Source of the DNA: Eretmocerus hayati
Lineage: Eukaryota; Arthropoda; Insecta; Hymenoptera; Aphelinidae
Length of the DNA: 64,000 nt
Assembly: GCA_029851415.1 (NCBI GenBank)
Contig: CM056743.1
Location: 29,338,405 to 29,402,404 of the forward strand
Direction: 5' to 3'
Position numbers and translations under genes: made by a program. Below, in pieces: positions 34,600 to 47,020 of this stretch; the first letter of the stretch is position 1; each line of letters begins with the position of its first letter. A model generated the notes under the pieces. It had not been told where the DNA came from. It was given only the letters and a program-made list of their open reading frames with translations, and searched no databases.

Positions 34600-36817
34600 T
34601 CTTACCAAATGTCAAATGTGAATTTTGATTCAATAAAGTTCTCCCAAAATTCATTTTTCATCAGTTCATCAAACTCAATCTCGACAAAATCGTCAAATAC
34701 AGCTCAATATTGCACAGCTTTCGGTCACTCGACGACGTGTAAAAATCCGCATGGGCTGCACATCGAATAATACTCATCATCGCGGTTTTCTCATCCGGTT
34801 CAACATCCCCGTTTCTCTTACACCAAGTCCAATACTTACCTATAGCTGTATATATCACAGTCACTCACCGGAAGTAAAAGACACAGAGTACCAACCATAC
34901 AGGGCTATTGGGTTTCGTTTCTGATGCGGGGGATAGAGGCGCCTCCGCCGCATGCATGCATGCATGCAGTTGATGGTCCTATCCTATCCCTCCGGCTCGT
35001 CTGATGCATCGTATGCACCAAAAAGTGTGTAAAAAAAGAAGAAGCTGACACTTCCGAGGTATAGATATACCTTTTGGCTCGTACATACATACACACGCGA
35101 CTTGTGACAGAAATTTCACCGCCGGAAATCTCGGGGCGTTCAACCCAACCCCCTGCCTGTATTTATAGATTTAAAAGGGCCCGAACATCTTCTAGTTCTT
35201 CTATGGTTCTACCTTGTATCTTTTTTTTAACAGGGGAGATGAGAAGAGATGCCGCCCTGTCTAATCTGATTTTCAGCGTATATGAGTCTTACACTTCATT
35301 AGTATCGCATATCGCACATAATGAACCATAGATATTACATCGAGGGATTTTACATCGAGGGGTCTTACGTAGGTAATTTTGAGAGCAAAGTGATGCACTT
35401 TTGATATTCTACTTTGGAGACGAAAATTATGAAAAGTTGAACTTTTTCAGCTTTTCCAGAAGATGTTTTCATGGTGGATTGCATCAGGAAAGTTATGGGC
35501 TAAAACTGCATTGCTGTAACATTTGAATGTGTTGTAGATCTGTGAATGTTGGCTTTGTTATTTCCTTGTGTAAGCTGCGTACGCAAAACGTACAACTTTG
35601 ACGCTAAAAATAATGAGTATTCATGTCCAATTTATAACCAGACAATGTGGCTCATTCCAGAACAAACTAGATAATAATCTGTAACTTCAGTAATATGAGG
35701 AGCTGATGGTAACATTTTTTACATTATTTTTTTTCGATTTTTGGGGCCTATATGAAGGAGATCCCAGAAACTTTTGACTTTTGACACGAAAAAGTGTAAC
35801 AGTGTCAAAAGTCGAGCTACACAGTCATCCCGCCTATAAGTTTGTAGATAACTTGTCTGAAGTCTGCAGTTATAAAAAACATATTTGTATGTGTGGACGT
35901 TCTACCAAAGGAACGCTAATAAAGACTTTTCTTTTAAATTTGCATTGTGAGTTCCTTCAGATTTTGGCTCACTTTTGACCGTCCACCCACAGTCCATTTA
36001 CAGGAATAGGTTTGATATTCTCATTCTGAGGCTTTTCTAGGTGGAAAACAAGTATTTTGCGGCAGATTTCGGAGCCCTAGCGAATGTAAGTCTCCGGAAA
36101 TAGTGGAAATATACCATGAATAACTAATATTTTTCGCTTACCATCGATTCCTCGACTTTTCTATTGACGTACTCGGTTCTGCAACAGGTCAATTCCCACC
36201 AAACAGTGAATGTTGCCTCAACGTTCCTGGAACGTTGCAATTGCAACCTTGGAACGTTGCGTAAATAGTCGGAAACTCCGTAGTCGGAACGTTTGAGAAA
36301 CGTATAATATCTACGAGATGTCTGTTATCTCAACGTTTCCAGCATGTTTCTGGATGTTGACTTCCAACGTAGACCTGATTAATCAAATGTTTCCTAGGAC
36401 TCTCAAGCTCAGTTCCGGAAAGCCACAAATTTGGAATGCAAAATTGAGGAAGGATAATGTATTATTCGGAAACCAGAGTAGCTGAACAGTGAAATTCGGA
36501 GTGTAACAACTTGGAAGGACAAAAATTCAGATTTCCTAACTTTTATCCTTCCTTCTGGATTTGATTTTCTTTTGGGAAATCTGAATTTAAAATTCTGGAT
36601 TTGAGAGGCAAAAATAGGGAATAATCGAAATTTGGATTGACAAAAGTTTGGAGATAAATATTCGGGGGACCCAAAATTTTGGAAAAAATCACGGTCATGA
36701 AAGTATACCTACGAATTTTCGCTACCTATATCAAATTTTGGCCATTGATGTTACAATTGTTAGATTTATTCGATTATGCTAGTTTGGAGCGCTCCGAACA
36801 GCATAATCGAATAAAGC
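34600..36817. other. Non-coding interval
   Basis: No supportable gene. It contains a GCAT tetranucleotide run (about 34953-34972). Confidence 0.35.
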
Positions 36818-36934
36818 TGTTGTTGGCATTGTAGTTGTTGTAGTCATGTCTTGACGACTATCGAATTGGATATCTTCGGAATCAGAGTCGGAGTCGGAAC
36901 TAGAGTCGGAATCGTTTGATTGCTTGTCGGTAGC
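36818..36934 (-). pseudogene. 117-bp duplicated fragment of the Thr/Asp-rich gene exon
   Basis: These bases match 39015-39131, inside the last exon of the gene at 38502-41055, over the same length with two substitutions. Homology stops sharply on both sides. On the right it runs into TCAAG and then the transposon end at 36938-36969 (GTTTTTTGGCACTCGACGC). It is too short to encode anything alone and looks like a captured gene fragment. Confidence 0.85.
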
Positions 36935-36937
36935 TCA

Positions 36938-36969
36938 AGTTTTTTGGCACTCGACGCATAATATACTAT
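36938..36969 (-). repeat. Transposon end adjoining the captured gene fragment
   Basis: Same terminal motif as 30401-30431 and 63284-63315, in minus orientation. Confidence 0.6.
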
Positions 36970-38501
36970 CATCATTCCGAATTTTCACCTCACCGATCAG
37001 TGATTTTCAGATATCTGCTTTTCTCTAATCATGCATTCCGACTTTTGCGCATGAGTTGATGACATAAAAAAAAAGACTCTGGCCCCTCAGTTATTGACAG
37101 TCTTGGATCGATTTCATATACGATTGAACCAGACCTATTTCTCATAAAAAGATATTTTTCTGAACCTGGTTCTAAAGTCAATATTCCTCCAACATAATTG
37201 CCATGCAATAATCACAACGCGTACGAGTCATAAGTTTGAATGCTCCTGTTACGACGCTAATCGTAATGATCCAATGTTGGGCGCTCGACGTATGTACGTA
37301 ATCTACCACAAAATGTATGGATCATACAACATGAAGCTCTATAGAAACTTTGGAATATAAGATGAAGCGCTGCATCGTAAAGCTCGCGAGCGCATTTGCT
37401 TCCACTAAACTCGAAATAGATACGGAGTGACTTCTCCAAAAATAAGTCGGTGGGATTTTTTTTTCTTCGTCCCAACGACGACGACGACGACGACGATCTC
37501 CCTTCGCTGCATGGAATAGCATTTGTCGTTTGATGAACCACGACGGGGGTAAGTGTATAGAGGATGAGACAAGTCGAGTGAGTTCATCTTCCAGTTCACC
37601 AGTTTTATTTTTGTGACCCTCTTGCACATCCAGTTATGCGTCGCGAGGGACCGAACCAAAAAATCTCCTAAAGAGACTCGAAACTAGCAATAATTCCCAT
37701 ATTCTTCAACAGCTGTGAGTGTGCTATTCAACAGTAATTTGTTTCCAGTTTCGTGATCGGCATATGATGTACCGCAACATTTATTCAAACATAAGCCTGA
37801 TATCAAAGTTGACTGATATGAGGTCACAGACGCGCTTACTTATTATATTTACACTACATGGGACTGAAAAATCATCAAAAAAATATTTGTGAATCAATAA
37901 GATTGAGAGAATAGCATTCGATTTTAGTTAGTAATTTCGAAAATCTATTATCAACTTGATCCAGTCAAAATATTTTACAGAGTTATGAGCGTATCAATTT
38001 TGGTCTTCTCGAGACCAAATTCACGCCTTTACGGAGAACTAAAAAATAATCCAAACCAAATGGCCACGAGAAGCTTTTTTCATTCGAACTTTCTGCTGCT
38101 AGCTCAATATTTGAAAATGAATTTTCATGCATGTTTTTGATTGGGATGCAAATTTTGCTGAAAAAGTTGCGGAAATGTTATCTAAAAATGAATGTATAAA
38201 ATGAAGATGTCAAAAGTGTGGTAAGATAGAGTAAATTGACAAATTTCACTTTCAAAACCAATAATCTTATCCTGAGATGTCTACATTTAGTTAATCTTCA
38301 TCGAAAAATCTGTTGCCTAACTTCTATAATTCATCGCATTCTACTCTTGAACAAACTAAAAATCTAAAAATGATTTAGGAGCGTCTGACATCAGTACAAA
38401 GATCTACACACATCGCCACAAGATAAACCTCTCCAACTCTGAAACAAATCTCAACAGATACCTAAAAACAGATACAAATAAATCTTCTCTTTATAATAAT
38501 C
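36970..38501. other. Non-coding interval downstream of the Thr-rich gene
   Basis: No supportable gene. A CGA/CGT trinucleotide run at about 37473-37494 creates low-complexity frames on the minus strand that I do not regard as genes. Confidence 0.35.
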
Positions 38502-41055
38502 TCACAGCTTCCTATAATACGGAAAGCTCGGCTTAAAACCATTGACCGATATATGATTTTGGCTATCAGCCAAAAATTCATCATCAACTCCAATAAAATC
38601 TTCAGCCGGCCAATCAATCTTCTCATTATATTCAAAAGCTTCTTCTGCACCAACACCAGGATGAGCAGGAGGTTCAAAATCTTCATTATAAACACTACCA
38701 ATACCCGAATAACGCTGCCAATAGTCAATTGTCTGAGGTACAATTACAGGGGATTCACTAGTTGTTGTTGTTGTTGTCGTAAGAGACACATGTGATACGT
38801 GCTGGGGTCTTCCACCATAATAATAATTTCCTTGATTATAATTATTTTGAGGTCTCTGATTTGGACGATGAGGTCTTCCTGGATAAGGATAACCATTATT
38901 ATGTCTGGTTGTAGAGGTAACTTTTTCAGTAGTTGCTGAAGGTCTTCTACTTGTTGATCTTCGTTTGGTTGTTGTTCTTGGTGGTCTTCTGGTACTTGTT
39001 GTTGATGTTACGATTGTTGTTGGCATTGTAGTTGTTGTAGTCACGTCTTGACGACTATCGAATTGGATATCTTCGGAATCAGAGTCGGAGTCGGAACTGG
39101 AGTCGGAATCGTTTGATTGCTTGTCGGTAGCATCTTGTGTTGCAGAATTTGTTTCTGAATCGGTGGAAGTGGTCGTGGGGTCACTTTTGCTGGATGTGGA
39201 CACCTCCGAAGCGGCTGCATTTACAAGTTTCTAAAATTTGAATAAGCTGTTTGAAATGTTATTATTAAGTTACAGGCTGAGGGTTGAAAGGCTCGTTGAA
39301 AGGTAGCCGAATGACTGTTGTGCATTGATCAAAGATCCGAATTGTGAGGAAATCTCAAAGGGAATTATCTTGGCCAATTAATCAATAGACCTCCTCACTT
39401 ACATTAGCAAGAATACTGACAGATTTTGTGCGATTCGGAAACATTCGTTGGGAAAAATGAAGATGTAAATTTATACTCAAGAACTCGATCATGAGCACCA
39501 ATGACCAGTCGTAACTAGTCAGACTCAAAAGTTTCTACTTATCAATTTTCATCATAGAAAAACTCCTTATACCTACTCGATTCAATTGTACTTTAGCAGG
39601 AAGAGTCTGCAAAAGTGTGCCAATTTCGATGAAATTCGAACGTTTCGGGAGCTTCTAATATTCCTTGAATTCCCTGATGAGGGGGATCACATTCACGAGG
39701 GTTGGAATTTCATCAAATTTGACACACTTAGGCTAACAGAATCTGATTGAATCGATTATGAGGAGTTTTTCTACAATCTAATTCGCCAACGGACGAGAAG
39801 GAGCTTACAATATGTGCATTCATCAATTCACTCTAACAGGAGGGGGTAGCCACAACTAGAAGCTATGTTATCAGGTTCACAGGAATATTTTTTTCACAAG
39901 CCCTGGCCAATTAAAAAAACATGATGTAGAATTAAAAGAAAAAAAAATGCAAAGAGAAGTACTACCCAATCATTTCTATTCTCTACTCCCGAGAATAGGA
40001 AAATATAGGCCCGTGCTGAGGTGTAACAAGGCAATGGCATTTCTTACACATATACTTCGTAAGAAACCCATTTCTCGATTCATGGGATGAAAAAAAGTTC
40101 GATAAGATTCCATGAATATCCAGGTATTGGCCAAATTTGATTGTTTTCGTAGAACAGTACAAGAAAAATCTGAACATGGCTGGGAATGGGATCATAATGC
40201 AAAAAATGTTCTTCTCCATGCCAAGAGTCTCGATCATTGACTTCATGAGTTCAACCTAAATGGAAACCCGGAAGACATCCTATTCGATGATCTTACATTT
40301 CTTCTTCGGCAGTGGGGAAATTTTTTAGTAGAATATGATTCTGGAGTTTGGAAAGTAAAACTTGAAAATTTGACTAAAGATCTCGGTTAAAAAGTCCTCT
40401 TTCCAACCAAACAGTGCATGGAGTAAAAACATCATGGGAACAATATTTTCAAGATAACCGATCCCTATGAGGCTTGCTAAGATTCATTCATCAGCTTCTA
40501 TAAGACACTAATTGTAAGTTCGAGAATATCCATGGATGAATACCTTAACAGCATCAATCTGAGCCTGTTCAATCTTCTGCACAATTGGACCAGCATTTAC
40601 AGAAACATGACCCCTATCCTCATCCCTATGAGGCCTCAAATCACCCTCTTGTCCCAGAACATCATTCACAAGCACCAATATATCGGACGGTCTATTATGA
40701 CTTCCACCCTGAACATTTCCATGATTATGTTGATGATGGTGATGATGATTTTGCTGTGATGGGGCAAACCAGTTGTATGGATTTAGCACAGCAGCAAGAT
40801 AACCCAAAGGATCTCTCATTATCGACATGAATGAGATTGGCTCGTATACGGCAGCTACATAAGGTCGAGTCCATCCTGGGTTATCAACATGAGTTGAAAC
40901 AGTTGTACCAATTCTGTCCCAAGAAACTGGTGGAAGACCAAGTCCAGCGAGTAATGAAAGTTTGCCTAGTAAACGGGCGCTGCTACTGGATTGATGTAAA
41001 CTCGTTGAGTTGGTGGTCGAAGATAAGGTTGTGGACTGGCCGTGGGTGGTTGACA
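38502..41055 (-). CDS. Unrecognised Thr/Ser-rich protein, two 3' exons
   Basis: Two exons join in phase: 41055-40544 (acceptor CTCAAG before 41055, donor AAG|gtattc) and 39230-38502 (acceptor TTTTAG, stop TGA at 38502-38504). The 170 codons of the first exon hold a Ser/Thr-rich start, a conserved-looking block (LLGKLSLLAGLGLPPVSWDR…NPYNWF) and a His run. The second exon gives 242 residues: an Asp/Ser-rich run, Thr-rich stretches (TTTTTMPTT, TRRPPRTTTKRR), an Asn/Tyr/Gly-rich segment and an acidic C-terminus ending PSFPYYRKL. Composition suggests a secreted, O-glycosylated or matrix-associated protein, but the upstream exon with the start codon and any signal peptide was not found. I do not recognise the family. 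A 117-bp piece of the last exon is duplicated at 36818. Confidence 0.75.
39554..39774. mobile_element. Small MITE-like foldback in the intron of the Thr-rich gene
   Basis: TAGAAAAACTCCTTATA at 39554 and its inverted partner TATGAGGAGTTTTTCTA near 39772 bracket imperfect arms of about 80 bp (AAGTGTGCCAATTTCGATGAA against its mirror). No transposase. Confidence 0.55.
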
Positions 41056-42883
41056 CTTGAGCAGTAAGAAATATCGATTTTTTGGATAATTGATGGTAAA
41101 TATGTATGGTAATTTATAAAAGGTCAATTTGTGTAGGATCAGGAAAAGTATTCATGAATTAAACGCGTAAGGATGTATTCAAATGAGGTACAAGTCTTGT
41201 AAAAATCTTGAATTCTGCAAATCTGCAGACATTTTTTATGAATCATCAAGAGGACAAGGTGTTGGAAAAATCATGATAGTCAGTTTCATGCACGCAATAT
41301 GTAAGCTCACAAATTCTGATCGATACTTTCAATTTCCAATTTTTCTTCTGATTTTCATTTGACTGCGACGTTCAACTTATCTTAAACTAATCATCAAACT
41401 TGTCACACTGAGAATTCTGATTCGTCGACTTTATGTTTTTTCTATCACGTACCACAGATCTGCCAATTAAATAAGTGCCCAAACCATCAGTCCAGAAAGC
41501 GAGACAGGGCTCAATAGTGTGCTCATTTTATGCAAATTTGATAATATAAAAATCTCGATTCGATATAAGTGAGCTGTTTCAATACCATCCAGTCTAAATT
41601 ATTGTCAAAATTACCAGACGAGAGCCTAAAAGCTCGAAATGTGTGCTTATCACATACCCAACAAGTAGATGACAGCTATAACGAAAGGAGTAAATCCCGA
41701 TGCAGAATTATTGAGAGACATCTTGACTCCACCAGGTGCACTACTGTACTAGAAGGAAGACAAAGTTCTATCAGAGAAAGTGAGGCATGCGGGTACGATT
41801 GCCCTCATCGTCAATGAGTAAAAAATGTAGAAAGTTCGGATGGCGATAAGGTTTTCATTTATTCATAAAGATAAATTTATCTAAATTAATTTTTCGCGAG
41901 CCGAAGCGTTCAGACTCACTTTCTAAACTAAATCATAGTTCTTATAACCTCGGAGAATGTCGAAAAGGCAAGACTTGAAATTTTTTAACACTTCTCATGC
42001 ATTTTGGAAGGTTTGATCGAACAATTTATTTTTGTCTTCACTTTTACCGGTTCAAATCCCCGTGTCCAACAAGCTAGATTTCGCCAGATCTCTACTTAGA
42101 TTTTGTGAAGAATCACAAGAGAATACCCTGGTCCACCAAATAAAATGACTGAGAATAATAAAATGTTATCTATCGAACAACATACTTAGTCGCCCAATGC
42201 TCAGTTTATGATAAAGATAGCATACGACACTTTTCTTCATATTAATATGCTGAGTGAGCTAAAAGCAGTGCCGGGGACTAAGCGAGGCAGTAGAAAGATA
42301 ACTAATTTTTCTAAAAAATCGCACAAGTAGATTATTTCAGTAAGACATCAATCAAATGTTTTATTTTGTACTGTGGAAACTAGATGTTAGATGCTAGAAA
42401 AGTGTTCCCAAGTGAGCTCTTCCACGCCATTATGCTGATAACTTTGATATTCGTCAAGATTTTCTGACACATTATATGGCTCAAAAAGCTCACCTCTAAC
42501 CCCTATCCGTTTACGGATGAAACCAACTCAAACAAATCGTTATTATGACAGAATCATTCCATATTAAGGAAAAGAAATGATGGTGGAAATCAGCGACAGG
42601 CAGTACTTTCGATCCTGCCCAAAAACTCCATTCAGAGATATTAATCGCCCTAAGTCGAAATTTCAGTCATACTTCCACGTGAAGAAAACAATGTGAGTAG
42701 CTCTGAAAAGAAACCGTAGTAAAAGCACAATCGAAATATACGCTCATCATGCAAACCGAGTATACGTTACAGCTCTTTTCAAGGGCCAATCTTCTTATTT
42801 GGCTCGTAAAATCAGTTTCATAGCCAATTCCACACCTCTCAAAAAAGTATTTTGTATGTAGTTTTCGGAATAACAAATTGAAT
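41056..42883. other. Non-coding interval
   Basis: It should contain the missing 5' exon(s) of the minus-strand gene ending at 41055, but I could not pick out a signal-peptide exon. A T-arm-like string (GGTTCAAATCCCC near 42050) has no matching tRNA 5' half. Confidence 0.35.
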
Positions 42884-42934
42884 GATTCAAAATACATTAA
42901 AATTACACTTTTCGAACTTGAATCGTCCTCTTTT

Positions 42935-43273
42935 TTGAATCAATGATATTGAATTCGTAAATCGGCATTTGGAGGACTAATTTTTATTTCTCTAAGAGTG
43001 ACATCGAGACAAAGATCTGCCGAGCCCTGGATAGCTCAGCTGGTAGAGTGTCTTTCCCGCGGTGAGAAGAAGGCCCCCATCAGTTCGATCCTGGGTCCAG
43101 GCATTTTTTTCACGATGTCATTCAAATGCATTTTTTCTTTGATTACCATCATGACGATCAAACCCCCATCGATAATTTCTCATTAAAAATGGCCTCAAAT
43201 CCGAGGTCACCAATAGAGAAATAAAAATTAGTCCTCCAAATGCCGATTTACGAATTTAACATCATTGATTCAA
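42935..43273. mobile_element. Foldback element enclosing a tRNA-like sequence
   Basis: Inverted arms of about 60-75 bp (42935-43010 and 43198-43273) share GTAAATCGGCATTTGGAGGA and the flanking CTAATTTTTATTTCTCTA. An exact 18-bp direct repeat GATTCAAAATACATTAAA occurs just outside (42884-42901) and at the right edge (43267-43284). Between the arms lies the tRNA-like sequence at 43025-43103. Confidence 0.7.
43025..43103 (+). tRNA. tRNA-like sequence, probably a pseudogene or SINE-type Pol III unit
   Basis: A canonical A box (TAGCTCAGCTGGTAGAG) and B box (AGTTCGATCCTGG) are present. The acceptor arms pair in six of seven positions (CCTGGA with TCCAGG), the D stem is GCTC/GAGT, the T stem pairs in four of five, and a run of seven T follows (43104-43110), as a Pol III terminator would. 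The anticodon arm is poor: the loop reads CCCGCGG, lacking T33 (CGC would be the anticodon). The long variable region and its position inside an inverted repeat argue against an ordinary tRNA gene. Confidence 0.45.
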
Positions 43274-43284
43274 AATACATTAAA

Positions 43285-43906
43285 TGTTGGTTGAACCAAA
43301 ATCTCTTGATAATATGGTTTTTGGTTGACTAGGAATTTTAGCTATGCAAATCCGGAAAAAAGTCAAAAGTGATGTTTATCGCGCGATGAAACACACAAGT
43401 CGTTCCAAGTCCATCCAAGTCACTTTTTCCATATACATCGCTCAATACAACGAGTACGAATAAGCAAATGAACTAGATCATCGTGATAGATGAGACCAAA
43501 CAACTAAGTACACTGACTTCACACCACAATGATGTCGAGCCGGAAATAAAAACTACAGCATCGATTCGAGCTCTAGAGATGTTTTTCACGATTTTTTTTT
43601 TTTTTTTGAAAAAGTTGTGCACTTTGCAGAATAATTACTAAAATGGCAATAGAATAAAATTGGTGTATAGGCCATGCGTAGGCCTTGTTACTTCCATCAC
43701 TGTTTAGGCCACATTTGAAATTCAGCGCGCGCGAGGCTGAACAGCAGGGACCCTAGCAATATTGTTTTAGGGATCCTATAGAACTCTGTTTGAAGAGACT
43801 CTTTCAGCAACTCTTTGAGATTGAACTCTATATAGCAAATCATTTGTTGACATTTGAATTTTGATCAATTTTGATTTACCGATGAAGTCTGCTAGTTGTT
43901 GTCAAA
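43285..43906. other. Upstream region of Gemin7
   Basis: No separate gene. It presumably contains the Gemin7 promoter; a T run lies at about 43591-43606. Confidence 0.35.
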
Positions 43907-44435
43907 ATGTCAAGCATTGATTCTCAGCCTTCTACGAGTGCGGCTGCTGAAGAAAACGATGACATGAATTCAGAAGAGCCAATTTTGCCTGATTTCGCTA
44001 CTGAAGAAAAACAAAAAGCTCGAGCATTTTTACGGGAAAGGTTCCTACGAGTGGTTACCGGCATCATAGGTAAAAATCATCTTTCGGAGGAATATTGCAG
44101 GATAATTGGTCATTTTCAACAAAGATGTCTACTTGCTACTTCGTAGATACTTTCTTTAATCACTTATTTCGGTTTTGAAACGTATGCTCATAGTATAGCC
44201 ATTTTACTGTTGTAACCTCAATCAATTTTAAAATACATTCAAATGGTCTTACTTTCCAGGGAAACCAGCAAAATTTCATTTGTATGAAAACACTACTGTG
44301 TGTGCAGAATTCAGAGGATGTGATATAGATTTCTTGGAATTGTATGTCAAAAATTTGACTACACCGCTCGGCACGATTCCAGAAGCTATATTGAGAACTA
44401 ATGATGTGATATTCTTTGAAGTGGATAAGGTTTGA
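43907..44435 (+). CDS. Gemin7: Gemin7, SMN-complex subunit (two exons)
   Basis: Exons 43907-44069 and 44260-44435 join through a GT-AG intron (ATAG|gtaaaa … ttccag|GG) to give 112 residues. The product is Gemin7, an Sm-fold subunit of the SMN complex that assembles snRNP cores in the cytoplasm. A disordered acidic N-terminus (about residues 1-35) leads into QKARAFLRERFLRVVTGIIG, which matches the family's ARAALRERYLR… helix. Then come the Sm-like strands with TVCAEFRGCDIDFLELYV, LTTPLGTIPEAILR and DVIFFEV. Length and order agree with other Gemin7 proteins. The last codons AAG GTT TGA overlap a weak donor-like AAG|gtttga, but an ending here fits the family. It converges on MED30, with 87 bp between the stops. 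Confidence 0.9.
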
Positions 44436-44522
44436 TTGAATGAAGACCCTAGATGTATGTATGACGATGCAAAATATTTATCAGAAACTTGTAGCAAAGT
44501 TATATTAATTACACTCGATTGT

Positions 44523-46146
44523 TTAAGAGCGGCGCATGCTCAACATAGTATTAATTTCTAGAATAATCTTCCTTAAATGGTCTACCATCTCCTTCATCTG
44601 CCTATTCTTGAGTACAAGTTGCTGAAATTAAAAAGAGAAACTTAATAACTTACATCATGGCAAGACTTTCCTTCCAAACAATGTTGAGAAAAGTATGATC
44701 ATATTGTATAATAATGATGTACAAAAGTTAGTGTAATATAACATTTTAAGAACATGACAAATAGAAAGGATTTAGATTACAAACCTCAATGACTTCTTTG
44801 TGCTCCTCGCATGCCAAACGATATGCTTCTGATGCTTTCTTTTCATCAGACTTCATATCCCATTCTTCTTTGATAGGAATGAGACTCTCTATATGAGTGT
44901 ATTCCATTCCTTGAAGTTGACAATTTTCATTACACTTTTCATAAATCATCCTCAATCTTTTGAACAGTGAGCTCACATTTTTTATCTGTTCCTGTATTTT
45001 TGTTTTCTTCTCATGAGACAAAGTTTGCCCTTGAGGTGTCCCTGGGATAATTCATCATTAATAAAAGCAACACTATTCATTTGTATATTATTCATAAAAT
45101 TTTAGTCATTAAATGAGATTTGTTATTTCTAAAAATGTCTCAAGTGTTCCAAAATGCCATAATAGAGGACCATTCAGAAAAATTTTTAAAGCTGCCTGGA
45201 CAGTGAACATTGCAATCAATGCACTAAAAAGGAAATCAATCCACTATGTAGACGGTACTTCAGAGTTGAAATGCCTTGAAATTGCAATAACACTGATGGA
45301 AATATATTACTGATTATTGGATAAGGACAAATAAATAAATCCTGATATTCATCATTGAGATTCCTTCACTGATCATGGATGAACTTCTAGAGAGAGAGAT
45401 GAACTTGAACTAATTTGTAGACAAGATTGTGTTCCAAAGTATATATTAGAGATTCTGGCATTCAAGAGCAGGGAGAAAAATTTACTCCTGTGATTTTTCA
45501 TGTGCAACACTAAATCCCCAGATTCTTTCCCCAATTATTTTGTCAAAAAATTGAACCATACCATTAGGGGGCTGAACGACTCTCAATATTTGGAAGAGTT
45601 CTTGTGTCCTTGCTACAATATCTTGAACTGTTTCTTGCCCTAATTTACATAAACTAGCTGTATTCAAATCCTTGTTAGCAGGCCTCTGTGGCTGAGGTTG
45701 TGCATGAGGCACTGCTATCTGAGATGCAGCAGGTGCAGGAACTGGCTGATTAGTTTGCTGAACCAGTGGTGTTTGCGGCTGCTGCTGCTGTTGTTGTAAA
45801 TGCATTGGCTGCTGATGCATCTGTTGTTGCATAGGTTGCTGCATAGGTTGCTGTTGAGGCATAACCTGTTGTGGGCTCATCATTCCCAACGGACTAGGTC
45901 CAACTCCTGGGCTCATACCTGGTCCAAATTGTGGCGTATTCATCATACCTGTGGCATTTTATTCCAAGTGTTAGATCATATTCAATAATGAAATGTCATT
46001 AATGAATCACTCGTAGACTAAGAATCCTCACCTTGTTGTGGTCCCATCAATCCTGGTACCATTTGTCCTCCACCAAACTGATTACGCATGGTATTCTGTG
46101 GAGGACCTGGAAATCCTGGGGGGAATGGATGTTGTGATCCAGACAT
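44523..46146 (-). CDS. MED30: Mediator complex subunit 30 (four exons)
   Basis: The exons are 46146-46032, 45948-45562, 45041-44785 and 44621-44523, all with GT-AG junctions in matching phase, coding 285 residues. MED30 is a metazoan Mediator subunit that links activators to RNA polymerase II. The first half is Gly/Pro/Met/Gln-rich, with a polyQ run in exon 2. The conserved core starts near residue 133 (LNTASLCKLGQETVQDIV), crosses into exon 3 at PPNG, continues through the coiled-coil (LFKRLRMIYEKCNENC, LIP, EEHKEVIE) and finishes in exon 4 (QLVLKNRQMKEMVDHLRKII…MLSM), which matches the family C-terminus. Compared with the human protein (about 178 residues) the extra length is in the N-terminal Gln/Pro region, as is usual in insects. 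The start ATG at 46144-46146 opens the only suitable frame. Confidence 0.93.
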
Positions 46147-47020
46147 TTTCTTGTCTCAGTCTCACAGATCACTAAATCTGAAATCAATGTAACAGTATTT
46201 CAATGTACCAATAGATACATGGATGAAGGTGAATTGAAACTACAGAGCTCTATTACATTTCTTACAAGTGTTTGTGAGCATTTGTGAGTATAACTCATGT
46301 AAATACTATGCAACATCACAGTTATTGACCAAATCTTGTCATTCGTACACTCTCACACCATAATTTTGATTGTTTTTCACACAGCACAGTCACACAGTAA
46401 CAATTACAAGCAACGTAAAACAATTAGGAACGAATCGAATAGTAAAATATATTGATTTCATTATTTAAAAGGAGTTGGCATTCAACCGGCTTCTATCGTG
46501 ATTGCGTTTCACCTATTGATTTGGGCGTTTTTCTCAATTTTTCTGGTTTTTCATCGCTTGTTTGGCCCCTCTAATCTGATCTCTGGTTTGGTCATGCTCC
46601 AGCTCCACTTATTCCATAATTTTTTCGACTTTTCCATAAAATTCTGACTGCTAATGTAGAATTTAGCATGGATTTAGTATTCACTCATGGATTCTCATGC
46701 TTTGACATTTTGACGTCACCAGTCAGTGTCACCAGAACTTCACAGGGTCCCCCATGGCGTAATAACATGGCCGCTTAGCGCGCGAAACATTTAAGATCCC
46801 TATCCTATTCAAAAGTCAAGAAATATTTAAAATTCTCGATAAGATATATTTGAGGGAGAACGAAAGCATTCTTATATTATATTACATTATATTAGATAAT
46901 ATATAACCCTGATGACACGTTAGTAGAATTTTGGAACTGCGACGGGAATTCCGTAACGGCGTGTGATCGGTGTGATGCGTTGTATTGATCGTGTGTAAGA
47001 CGTCACTGTCAAATGATAAT
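46147..47020. other. Upstream region of MED30
   Basis: It presumably contains the MED30 promoter and 5' UTR. An AT-only tract lies at about 46875-46905. No other gene is visible. Confidence 0.35.

Noticed and set aside
37257..37659. Overlapping minus frames with Ser or Val runs
   Set aside because: The runs are translations of a CGT/CGA trinucleotide repeat in different frames.
39676..39715. CTGATGA hammerhead-core match
   Set aside because: No stem II pairing and no GAAA at the expected place.
40532..41067. Plus-strand frames over the Thr-rich gene
   Set aside because: Antisense shadows of the minus-strand exon.
42050..42070. T-arm-like GGTTCAAATCCCC
   Set aside because: No A box, acceptor stem or anticodon arm at the proper distance.
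45113..45313. 66-codon plus-strand frame
   Set aside because: It lies in MED30 intron 2 on the opposite strand and has no recognisable content.
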